Origin: Enterobacter wuhouensis
GTDB lineage: Bacteria; Pseudomonadota; Gammaproteobacteria; Enterobacterales; Enterobacteriaceae
Length of the DNA: 64,000 nucleotides
Assembly: GCF_004331265.1 (NCBI RefSeq)
Contig: NZ_SJOO01000001.1
Span: forward strand, 558,001 to 622,000
Reading direction: 5' to 3'
This document shows positions 56,618 to 64,000 of the stretch, one piece after another; the stretch's first letter is position 1, and every line of letters starts with the position of its first letter. The position numbers were made by a program, and so were the translations under genes. The notes beneath the pieces are model-generated. The model saw only the letters and a list, made by a program, of their open reading frames with translations, was not told where the DNA came from and made no database searches.

Positions 56618-57526
56618 ATGGCACAGACTTTTACTCATAATTTACTTCATCCTCGCCACTGGCTTACCTGGTCTGGTTTGGGTCTGCTGTGGCTTCTCGT
56701 TCAACTTCCTTACCCGGTTTTACATATTCTGGGCTCTGGCCTTGGAAAAATATCCAGACCCTTTCTGAAACGCCGGGAACGGATTGCGATTAGAAATATC
56801 GAACTGTGCTTTCCCGAGATGACACCGTTTGCCCGGAGCCAGATGGTCAATAAAAACTTTGTTTCTCTCGGGCTGGGACTGATGGAAACAGGAATGGCCT
56901 GGTTCTGGAGCGATGCGAGAGTCAAAAAATGGTTTGATGTCGAAGGGCTTGAAAACCTGACCGGTGCGACAAGAGGAGTAATGGTCGTCGGGATTCATTT
57001 TATATCCCTTGAGTTGTGTGGAAGAGTAATGGGGTTATGCCATCCTATGATCGCAACGTATCGCCCACACAATGATCCATTAATGGAATGGGTACAGACA
57101 AAAGGGCGTATGCGTTCAAATAAGGCTATGATTAATCGACGTAATTTATCAGGTTTTGTTCATGCGCTAAAAGCAGGTGAGGCCGTTTGGTTTGCACCAG
57201 ACCAGGATTATGGGTCTAAAGGAAGCGTTTTTGCACCTTTTTTCTCGGTAAAAAAAGCAGCCACGACGAACGGAACGTATGCTTTGTCAAAACTCGCTGG
57301 TGCAGACTTGATCACACTTAGCATGATTCGACGTAGCGATAAAAAAGGTTATCACATGTATATCAGCAATCCGTTGTCAGGCTATCCAGGGGAAGACAAG
57401 ATCGCCGCAGCGGCTTATATGAACAAGATCATCGAGCGTGAAATTCTCCGTGCTCCTGAGCAATACCTGTGGATGCATCGCAGGTTCAAAACGCGTCCTG
57501 AAGGCGAAGTCTCTTTATACAAATGA
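56618..57526 (+). CDS. lpxP: Lipid A palmitoleoyl acyltransferase, LpxP-like
   Basis: Inner-membrane acyltransferase of 302 residues. It starts HPRHWLTWSGLGLLWLLVQL and has the catalytic Hx4E in VGIHFISLEL near residue 125, then ATYRPHNDPLMEWVQTKGRMRSN and WFAPDQDYGSKGSVFAPFF, closely following E. coli LpxP. LpxP replaces laurate by palmitoleate on lipid A at low temperature, keeping the outer membrane fluid. Company of cold-shock genes fits. Being a second copy beside a presumed core gene elsewhere is likely. AAGGAAA precedes ATG 56618. Confidence 0.88.
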   Translation: MAQTFTHNLLHPRHWLTWSGLGLLWLLVQLPYPVLHILGSGLGKISRPFLKRRERIAIRNIELCFPEMTPFARSQMVNKNFVSLGLGLMETGMAWFWSDARVKKWFDVEGLENLTGATRGVMVVGIHFISLELCGRVMGLCHPMIATYRPHNDPLMEWVQTKGRMRSNKAMINRRNLSGFVHALKAGEAVWFAPDQDYGSKGSVFAPFFSVKKAATTNGTYALSKLAGADLITLSMIRRSDKKGYHMYISNPLSGYPGEDKIAAAAYMNKIIEREILRAPEQYLWMHRRFKTRPEGEVSLYK

Positions 57527-57670
57527 ACAACTCTACTTGTCACGAGCCAGAGTCTATCTTTCTTGCCACTGCGTATTTGTAAAAAATGCGATAAGGAATT
57601 TTCGATCGGATTCATGCTAACGATGGGTTGACTGACAGCCAAGGTTAATCAATTAAACCGGTTCGGATTT

Positions 57671-57702
57671 GAAGGTCCGTTTTTCGCTCATAGCGGACCT
57701 TC
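57671..57702. terminator. Hairpin at the end of recombinase operon
   Basis: GAAGGTCCG, 14-base loop, CGGACCTTC: 9-bp perfect arms, 12 bases after the last recombinase-operon gene. It can terminate that transcript, or mark an element end. Confidence 0.55.
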
Positions 57703-57713
57703 AGATGCCAGAA

Positions 57714-58151
57714 TTATGACGACTTATGTAGTTCCCGAATCATATGGTTGGCCAACAGGCTTTCCACCGGTATAACCGAATTGATTTTTACCGCTTTGAC
57801 AATTTCTATCAACGAAAGGGTATTTTGCGCTAATTGGTCTCGCAATTCACTTACTTCAGCCTGCAACTGCTGGTTTCTGGCCAGCAAAGCCTGACGGGTT
57901 TTGCGGTTGACGTATTGCTGTTTTTCTTTTGGGCGTAGATTCAATGGGCCAAGTTGCTGGTCAACATAGGCAGCAATTAGGCGTTTACGCTCTAGGCTGC
58001 TCAGCGTACTTAAACCACCGTTAACGATACCTTTTGCCTTGAGCCTAATATGCAGGGCCTTGGCGGAAATAGGGGACTTGTCAAAGCCTTCAACCAGCAT
58101 CAGTTGTAATTCGTGCTCAATCAGTGTGTTCAGTTCCTTGCCGCGCATCAA
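57714..58151 (-). CDS. TnpC-like accessory protein of recombinase operon
   Basis: Protein of 145 residues, helical, with a coiled coil from about residue 80 (RQALLARNQQLQAEVSELRD). N-terminal GKELNTLIEHELQLMLVEGF. Size, last position in the operon and coiled-coil character resemble TnpC of Tn554, an orientation-determining accessory factor. Its start overlaps the 788-residue recombinase gene by 4 bases (ATGA), showing translational coupling. Confidence 0.6.
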   Translation of the reverse strand: MMRGKELNTLIEHELQLMLVEGFDKSPISAKALHIRLKAKGIVNGGLSTLSSLERKRLIAAYVDQQLGPLNLRPKEKQQYVNRKTRQALLARNQQLQAEVSELRDQLAQNTLSLIEIVKAVKINSVIPVESLLANHMIRELHKSS

Positions 58152-60514
58152 TCATTCTCCTGCATCAATTGTTGGTATTCAAGTGCAAAAAGCTGGGCCA
58201 GTGTACGGACTTTGCCCTCGGTGATTACTCCACCAGACAACACACTCTCAGCAGCAACCAGTTGTTGAGTCTTGGCACGACGATGCCATTGTGCTTGTAT
58301 TGCCTCGAGTTGCTGTAACCGTCGTTCGATGTCGGCCAGTCTGGTCTGGTAATCAGGCTGATGTTGAGTAAGTTGGGTCAACTTCGAATGTGCTTGCTGT
58401 AAAGCCTGTTTTTTGGCAATCAGATTTGGTAGCTCATCTATCCGGCCTGTCAGCGTGAAATGTTCACAAAAGGCAGCACTCTGGCATTTCAGTCGATAAG
58501 GACATCCCCAGAGGTTAACTTCCCGCATACAGGAGCCAAATTTCAGCGGATACAGCACGGCATGTCTTGCCACCATGTCAGAGGCTTGCTCTGGTCCTTC
58601 TGCGTCGCGGATTTCTTCAAAGGCGGCAGCAACATCTTCAAAGAGGCCGTTAGCAAATGACGCCTCGACAAACCTGGCTACATCATTCCGATCGTCAAAA
58701 GTATGCAGGTTGGCTTTGATGGTATTGTCCAAAGTCATGTGTTCCGTGACCGCCAGTTGGCCGGTCCGTTTGACGATATCCAGTGGCGTAGCAATGGAGG
58801 ACGAAGAGGGCGAGACAGTTAGTGCTGTCGAAATCGGCTGCAAGGGCACCAACGAGGCGGCTTTTCGCCGTTCTGCAAGCGCCAGATGTTGATAATGCTG
58901 ATTCTGCGTGATGTCCACTCGACCCATCAACATTGCCTGTAAGTGGTCAGAGATATCCGCAATAGCAAGAAAGGTATTGATGTTGTGCCGGGGAATGTGG
59001 GTACGCATCCGCGTCGAGGTGCCATCCTCCTCCAGTAATTGATATTTGCTGAATACTGATCCATCAGGCTCAACGTTGCCTAAGAATTTATTCATAAGTG
59101 TGTTAGTGAAGGGTATCGGTGTAGCCAGCAAAGCCAGTGTGCGCTTCAATGCCAGCGAACCCTTCTCGTGTAGAAATAGCAGATCCTCGTAGTTAACTTG
59201 GTAGCGTTTGCCATTTTCCATCCAGGCGTGTGTACAGGGTTCGTTGGCATTCGCCAGGCCAAATTCGGTCTTAATGTAATGATTGAGAGCAGTCTTGGAA
59301 TAATAGATAGATTTGCTGTTTTTCGGGCCTGGTATTTCTTGAACGGGCAGCACACCTCTTTTGCTAAGGGCTTTGGATGTTTTGTCCCGTTGTCCTGCCC
59401 GGCCCCGAAAACTTGAGGTAGTTTGGGTGATGTACTTCACCACATCGTCCAGTTCGACTCGTTCACCGGGCATGTTGCTGATGGCCTGTGGCAGGTAATC
59501 AGCAAAAGATTTTGCCCGTAGATAGGTAAGATGGCTGCGTATTGGTGCGGTCAACATTTTAACGGTACTGAATATACTCTCGACCAGCGGTACTGCCAGC
59601 GGTTCTACCCAATGCGTTCGCTCCCCAGCACCTTTGACACCAACATAACGGATACCAAGAAAATAATCGGGTAATCCCTTGTCCTGAAATCGTTTGCAGA
59701 TTGCCGGATCATCAATCTGGCGTTTAAACAGGGCATCCTGTCTGAGATTAAACGCTTCAATGGAGCGAAAGCCGGTAATAACCAATAACAACAGGCAATT
59801 TAACGCGATTTTCTCAGCATCACTTTCCACCCGCTGGATTAATGCAACTATGTTCAGAAATCCGCGAATGGTAATCAACGCATCTTCACCATCGGTAGTG
59901 GTATCAGACAGCTTGGCCTGCTGTTTCAGCGCCATGGTTTCCCGGGCTTTGCGGGTCAAGTTGGTTTTGTTGGTATACTTCACATCAGAGTTGTATTGCA
60001 GTTTAACCAACGTAAATGTGAAGTGATTGACCAATTTTTGAAGGCTAACGCACCGCCCTTTATAGTTAGCTGTATTGGGGTCACTAGGAGATGAAACGCT
60101 ACTGAGAAGATCCATCGCTCGTTGAATGACAACTGTGCTCAGGTAAGATGGATGGGTCTGTCCTGTCTCATAAAGCATCGCATGGTACCATCGTTTCAGA
60201 ATCATCAAAGTTGCCTTTGCCACCGCTGGCGACATACTCCTATTTCCCTGTCGGTAAACCACTACCAGCATAGCTTTCATGAACTGACTATATTCTTTGT
60301 CGATGGGCAGATGTTCTACAATACCTTTGAATCTGTTCATCTCATCAAAACGTAATGTATTTCTGCCGTTCCCTCGCAACCATCCACTTCCCTGGTTACC
60401 ACTTACCCAGATATGATCATTCCATGTTTGGGCAAAATCAGCAGACAGGTGCTGTTCGAACCATTTTTTTTGCTCTTCAATAAAAGCCTGAAAATGCTCA
60501 AAGTGATTTTTCAT
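58148..60514 (-). CDS. Large tyrosine recombinase, third of trio
   Basis: Protein of 788 residues. The catalytic domain spans roughly 215-560: box I Arg in VITGFRSIEAFNLR, box II HIPRHNINTF (HxxR), then LMGRVDITQNQHYQH with the nucleophile Tyr. The usual box III His/Trp is Arg here (GR). After it come a long linker, a Cys cluster (SCMREVNLWGCPYRLKC, AAFC) that could bind zinc, and a coiled-coil tail. Its start overlaps the 521-residue gene by 17 bases. Comparable in position to TnpB/TnpC-associated large recombinases of Tn554-type elements. Confidence 0.8.
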   Translation of the reverse strand: MKNHFEHFQAFIEEQKKWFEQHLSADFAQTWNDHIWVSGNQGSGWLRGNGRNTLRFDEMNRFKGIVEHLPIDKEYSQFMKAMLVVVYRQGNRSMSPAVAKATLMILKRWYHAMLYETGQTHPSYLSTVVIQRAMDLLSSVSSPSDPNTANYKGRCVSLQKLVNHFTFTLVKLQYNSDVKYTNKTNLTRKARETMALKQQAKLSDTTTDGEDALITIRGFLNIVALIQRVESDAEKIALNCLLLLVITGFRSIEAFNLRQDALFKRQIDDPAICKRFQDKGLPDYFLGIRYVGVKGAGERTHWVEPLAVPLVESIFSTVKMLTAPIRSHLTYLRAKSFADYLPQAISNMPGERVELDDVVKYITQTTSSFRGRAGQRDKTSKALSKRGVLPVQEIPGPKNSKSIYYSKTALNHYIKTEFGLANANEPCTHAWMENGKRYQVNYEDLLFLHEKGSLALKRTLALLATPIPFTNTLMNKFLGNVEPDGSVFSKYQLLEEDGTSTRMRTHIPRHNINTFLAIADISDHLQAMLMGRVDITQNQHYQHLALAERRKAASLVPLQPISTALTVSPSSSSIATPLDIVKRTGQLAVTEHMTLDNTIKANLHTFDDRNDVARFVEASFANGLFEDVAAAFEEIRDAEGPEQASDMVARHAVLYPLKFGSCMREVNLWGCPYRLKCQSAAFCEHFTLTGRIDELPNLIAKKQALQQAHSKLTQLTQHQPDYQTRLADIERRLQQLEAIQAQWHRRAKTQQLVAAESVLSGGVITEGKVRTLAQLFALEYQQLMQEND

Positions 60515-62063
60515 TGGACTTCACCTGTTCCTGATGAAAACGGCAGCGGGCGATAACAGACTCAATTTCAAACTGTGTGGTTTCATGGATTAAAATGAGC
60601 GGATTTCGGGAATTACCTACACCGTCTGAAATAGCGATTAGTTCATCGACTTCTTTTTTGACGCATTCAAGTAGAGCCTGATGTTCACCATCCGTAAAAG
60701 GGCGATAATACAGACAGCCGTAACAAGAACGCACTTCGCTGAAAGGGCATGTACTACTGTTCCTGGAGCAACCACCAATTTTATCATGCAACTCGTCACC
60801 AACGAGTCCCACCACTGGATGGCCTTTCCAATGTGCTGAGTCGACCAGTTCCCCAGTGAGCATCATAGCCACCATATTTTGCCAAACGGGATTCGACCCA
60901 AGCGCTTTAGCACGGATCAAGGCCAACGCGGGAGTTGCCATAATGTAGTATTTAGCTACGGCAAGAGAGGTGTGCCCCAGTACATGTGCTATCTCTTCAG
61001 CGCTAGCACCTTGCATCGCCAAAGAGTGCCCAACATTGTGGCGTAAATCAGTGGGTGTAATTGTGGGCAATGCAGCTTCGCCACATGCTACGGCGGCTTG
61101 ATATTCAGGAGGACAGAAATTTAGGATTGCCTGATTAATTGCCTGAGACACATAATGCGGAGCTGAAACGCTGAAATCGAATAGTTTATCTTCGGGGTTT
61201 TTCTTGTATCTCACGGTATAGTTCATAATTAACTCCCCAATTTCTGGGGGGATCGCCAGAAATAACCGCTCTGTCGTCACTCGTCTTTGTTTAGCATATG
61301 GTAAAAAAACACTGTATCGAATCAGACCAGATTCCTGATTTCGTGTATCGATACGAACATCTTTGACCGCCAGCCTAGCGAGTTGTACTGGGCGTGCACC
61401 CGTTACATAAGCCAACCCAAGGATAGCTGCATTGCGCACTTCGCTGTGACTGAAACTTTTGCCATCGCGTAACAACGAAGCCATTTCAAACAGTCCATTG
61501 CAAATCATGTTTTTTTCAAGAGGGTCAAGAATATTATCGATTTCTTGGTAAACCCCCCAATGTTCGAGATACGGTCGAGGGACGAACTCAAGATCATCGT
61601 AATCTTCAAGATTGAAACCTGGGAATGTTTCAGCACAAAGTATTTTTAATCCGAATAACACGGAATAAAAAGTAGCATTATCAATATCCTCTTTTTCGAT
61701 AAATAATCGGAGCGTACCAAGCGAAAACCCACCATGTTCTCGACAATATGAAATGATATTCCTCCAATCAAGGTGCAACGCTGGAAGTTTGGTTGGAAAT
61801 CTCGTCGATGCATATTTGAAACAGATATACTTGTTTAATTTATTTGAGATATAATCTTGATTGAAAACAAGATATCGCCGACTGCCTGAATAATCGAAAG
61901 TCCATTTATTTCCTTTGTTAACAATATATTTATCATCAAACTCCATTGCCGTTTTTAGATAAATTCGATCAGGAATATCGAGTTCAAAGATAGCCTTAGC
62001 TAAATCAGGAGGGTAAACTGAGTTCCCTTCGTCAGATTTTAATGCATTATCAAATGATGTCAT
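60498..62063 (-). CDS. Tyrosine recombinase, second of trio
   Basis: Protein of 521 residues. Catalytic features: box I Arg in VTGARPVQLARL, TDLRHNVGHSLA (box II, with Thr in place of the usual first His), HVLGHTSLAVAKYYI with the box III His and nucleophile Tyr. A C-terminal Cys-rich patch (GGCSRNSSTCPF, SCYGC) may bind zinc, as in the third recombinase. Overlaps both neighbours (14 and 17 bases), so the trio is co-translated. Confidence 0.85.
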   Translation of the reverse strand: MTSFDNALKSDEGNSVYPPDLAKAIFELDIPDRIYLKTAMEFDDKYIVNKGNKWTFDYSGSRRYLVFNQDYISNKLNKYICFKYASTRFPTKLPALHLDWRNIISYCREHGGFSLGTLRLFIEKEDIDNATFYSVLFGLKILCAETFPGFNLEDYDDLEFVPRPYLEHWGVYQEIDNILDPLEKNMICNGLFEMASLLRDGKSFSHSEVRNAAILGLAYVTGARPVQLARLAVKDVRIDTRNQESGLIRYSVFLPYAKQRRVTTERLFLAIPPEIGELIMNYTVRYKKNPEDKLFDFSVSAPHYVSQAINQAILNFCPPEYQAAVACGEAALPTITPTDLRHNVGHSLAMQGASAEEIAHVLGHTSLAVAKYYIMATPALALIRAKALGSNPVWQNMVAMMLTGELVDSAHWKGHPVVGLVGDELHDKIGGCSRNSSTCPFSEVRSCYGCLYYRPFTDGEHQALLECVKKEVDELIAISDGVGNSRNPLILIHETTQFEIESVIARCRFHQEQVKSNEKSL

Positions 62064-63444
62064 CGTTATATCTATCCATTATAGTATCTAACGTATTATG
62101 TAGCGCTGCATTGTCTTGAATAATTCGTTGGACATTGGCAGCATTAGCCTGCTCAGACAGGAAACGTTTTGCATATAGATCAGGCATTTGACTTGTCGGA
62201 CTCCATCCCCCCATCAGTCGTAGTTCATCTTTGGCTTCTTCCATTATCCCTGAGAGGGAAGGGACTTCAGCAATAAAGTGTGTTTTATTTTGCTGGCTTT
62301 TCAAATATTTTAAATGCCATATTTTTTGCAATGTCAAAAAGGCCCAAGTATGTCGGGTTGTATGCGGAGTCAATCGTTGCAACGAGTCAGAGTACAACGG
62401 TGATTTGTACTCTGGATATTGGTTAGTGAAGACCTGATCTATTTTCGAAAAAATAGAATGAACTGATGTGTAGGACAAAGGCTTCGCTGACTGTTGACTC
62501 GATGTAAAGATGAAATCGTGTTTATCAGTTTTTGGTCGAAGCTTTGCTATATAAATGCTTAAAAAAATATAATCCTGCTTATCGAGCTCCAACACACGAT
62601 TAGCCCATGCATTTTTGAGAGATGGCGCATTCTTTCTTGGTTCGTATGCCTCGTCGACAGTTGTCACAATCAAACTAAACTTATCACCTTTTAAATTAGG
62701 TTTAATTGAGCTGCACTCTAACAACAATAGCTCACCTGTTCGTAAACCATAATTTAACAACAGACGAATAATCAAAAAATTGCGGAACTGAAGATGCCCG
62801 GAAGGGAAAGGATTTAGCGGGTTATGCTTTTGGGCAGAAGAGGGGGTTATTATTCCATACAGGCTGAGCACCATTGCCCCAGACAAACTCTGAAATCCTT
62901 GGCTGCTGTGACTATGTTGCGAAAATTTGTTTGATGTAAGCGTTCGATAATTCTCCCGGCAAAGCTGTAAACGGGTGTGTAAACGCGAAGCCAAAAGTGA
63001 TAATGCTTTGGGAGAGTCATCCCGGTATGCAGGTGATATGTAGGTGTTAATCAAAAAAGAAATGAAATGGATCACAGCACGAACTCTAACTGTATGAGTT
63101 AAGCTATTGGCTTTTGTGATTCTCGTTAAAGACAACACATTTGACTGGACGTTGTGGCCATTTTCTAGATACATCCAAAATGCGGGCATTTCACCGACAG
63201 CAATGTCTGGATTGTGGTCAGATGAATAGAAGCTGTAGCAAAACGAGACACCATACTTTTGCCTCCAGAATTCGTAAAAAAACTTCACAGATTGAAGTGA
63301 AGCTGACTGTGTGGACAATGAGCGGAAAGCCAAATGGTCAATATGGTACCTAAGGGGATACAGCAACGGCAGAGAGGTTTCCAAGTCCATCAGGATCCAT
63401 CGCCTTTTACGGCCTGAGATAACCAACTGCTTTAGTGAATACAC
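62050..63444 (-). CDS. Tyrosine recombinase, first of trio
   Basis: Protein of 464 residues at the head of the operon. An N-terminal SAM-like core-binding region is followed by box I NYGLRTGELLLL, box II TPHTTRHTWAF with HxxR, and LRLMGGWSPTSQMPDLYAKRF with Trp at box III and the nucleophile Tyr. All core residues are therefore present, so this is the most likely active integrase. The 5' non-coding region at 63445-63758 carries the inverted repeats described there. Confidence 0.85.
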   Translation of the reverse strand: MYSLKQLVISGRKRRWILMDLETSLPLLYPLRYHIDHLAFRSLSTQSASLQSVKFFYEFWRQKYGVSFCYSFYSSDHNPDIAVGEMPAFWMYLENGHNVQSNVLSLTRITKANSLTHTVRVRAVIHFISFLINTYISPAYRDDSPKALSLLASRLHTRLQLCRENYRTLTSNKFSQHSHSSQGFQSLSGAMVLSLYGIITPSSAQKHNPLNPFPSGHLQFRNFLIIRLLLNYGLRTGELLLLECSSIKPNLKGDKFSLIVTTVDEAYEPRKNAPSLKNAWANRVLELDKQDYIFLSIYIAKLRPKTDKHDFIFTSSQQSAKPLSYTSVHSIFSKIDQVFTNQYPEYKSPLYSDSLQRLTPHTTRHTWAFLTLQKIWHLKYLKSQQNKTHFIAEVPSLSGIMEEAKDELRLMGGWSPTSQMPDLYAKRFLSEQANAANVQRIIQDNAALHNTLDTIMDRYNDDII

Positions 63445-63543
63445 AATATTTACCTCAAAATTATCATGGATATGAAGAGAATGTACTCTGTACCTAATGC
63501 AAGAAACGAGAGGGAGATCAGAAATCCTAACGTATTGATTTAT

Positions 63544-63620
63544 CAGTTAGTGGGAGTGTCATATGAACTTATTTACCACAGTAGGTGATTTAACATAATA
63601 TACATTATGCGCACTAACTG
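63544..63620. promoter_or_regulatory. Nested inverted repeats upstream of recombinase operon
   Basis: CAGTTAGTG at 63544-63552 and its perfect complement CACTAACTG at 63612-63620 enclose CATAAT, ATAC, ATTATG at 63594-63609. They sit 100-176 bases before the first recombinase gene and could be recombinase core sites, operators, or both. The rest of the 63445-63758 gap shows no gene. Confidence 0.5.
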
Positions 63621-63758
63621 TATCATGCGTCCAATCTGACATTTCATGGATAACCGAGGCTTCATCTTTTTTAGCTCGAAATGCTCATCACCCCAGCCAC
63701 AAACCACCAATCAGCTTCTATACTACTTTCCAACGTATCAGCTTTTTAGGATCTGACG

Positions 63759-64000
63759 ATGTTTGACCATGTTAAGTTCGGCGTTAGCGATTATGAAAGA
63801 AGTAAAACCTTTTTCCTCAAGGCCCTTCAACCGCTTGGCATCGCCATCATTGATGAAGGTGCTCCAGACTACGGGGTTGAAATGAGTTCCGGCAACGTGT
63901 CGCTTTGCCTTTTTCAGACGCATGAAAAACCTGCGCCACTTCATCTGGCATTTGTGGCAGCGACGCGTAATCAGGTCGATGAATTTTATACTGCCGCTTT
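63759..64000 (+). CDS. VOC (glyoxalase/bleomycin-resistance) family protein, partial
   Basis: Starts MFDHVKFGVSDYERSKTFFL and continues ALQPLGIAIIDEGA, then LHLAFVAATRNQVDEFYTAA up to the window edge. The opening VKFGVSDYERSKTFF with His and the later LHLAF metal-ligand strand are typical of VOC dioxygenase/glyoxalase folds. C-terminal half is missing. Composition returns to that of the chromosome left of 42 kb, so this gene probably marks the right-hand flank of the island. Confidence 0.8.
   Translation, partial: MFDHVKFGVSDYERSKTFFLKALQPLGIAIIDEGAPDYGVEMSSGNVSLCLFQTHEKPAPLHLAFVAATRNQVDEFYTAA

Larger units (their letters stand above)
42062..63640. mobile_element. Putative genomic island with tyrosine-recombinase operon
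   Basis: From just upstream of the GntR gene to just before the VOC gene the base composition is visibly more AT-rich or mixed, intergenic gaps are larger, and content is accessory: HEPN/DUF6602 pair, H-NS paralogue, cold-shock genes, giant ndvB, lpxP-like gene, and three recombinases at the right end. No flanking direct repeats were identified by eye, so the limits are approximate and the segment could be two adjacent insertions. Confidence 0.5.

Noticed and set aside
60440..60470. GTTCGAACC-like stretch as a possible tRNA T-loop
   Set aside because: No acceptor stem or anticodon arm around it; it lies inside a recombinase coding region.

Overview
The window looks like a chromosomal segment of an Enterobacteriaceae member, most likely Enterobacter (E. 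cloacae complex) or a close relative. Supporting points are a complete scrK-scrYAB-scrR sucrose regulon, an AroY-type protocatechuate decarboxylase of the kind known from Enterobacter and Klebsiella, a BlrP1-like BLUF-EAL protein, an scs copper/redox operon and an enterobacterial REP element. No rRNA, tRNA or CRISPR array was recognised.

From 1 to about 42.06 kb the DNA is GC-rich, dense and typical of chromosome. It is a run of small metabolic and stress modules: LysR/SDR pair, orphan PL5 alginate lyase, alpha/beta hydrolase and blue-light phosphodiesterase (1-5 kb); sucrose uptake and cleavage with three recognisable ScrR operators (5.0-11.6 kb); a sigma factor coupled to a His-rich membrane protein, then scsA-scsB-scsC-dsbG for periplasmic thiol redox and copper tolerance (11.7-16.7 kb); DigH, a VF530 protein and AroY with its divergent LysR regulator (16.7-20.9 kb); an MBL hydrolase, a YghA-like reductase and a GNAT enzyme (20.9-23.5 kb); treZ-treY-glgX, which makes trehalose from maltodextrin or glycogen (23.6-30.0 kb); a DUF969/DUF979/DUF2891 cluster with a winged-helix regulator (30.0-33.4 kb); an MFS exporter with LysR regulator; and a LacY-like symporter, LacI regulator, beta-glucoside-type PTS permease, mannonate dehydratase-family enzyme and GntR regulator (35.9-42.06 kb).

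From about 42.06 to 63.6 kb the composition changes visibly (AT-rich, longer intergenic stretches) and the content looks acquired. It opens with a two-gene operon encoding a PD-(D/E)XK-like DUF6602 protein and a HEPN protein with an Rx4H motif, a candidate undescribed defence or toxin-antitoxin module. Then follow an H-NS paralogue, a small unknown protein, two divergent cold-shock genes (one CspH), two zinc-ribbon microproteins flanking an 8.6-kb ndvB-type cyclic beta-1,2-glucan synthase gene, a YmgB/AriR-like small protein and an LpxP-like palmitoleoyl acyltransferase. Together these suggest a cold and envelope-adaptation cargo.

The right end holds a tightly overlapping operon of three different tyrosine recombinases plus a small coiled-coil protein, an arrangement like Tn554-type tnpABC or recombinase-in-trio elements, with nested inverted repeats upstream. 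The window ends inside a VOC/glyoxalase-family gene that appears to be back on the ordinary chromosome.
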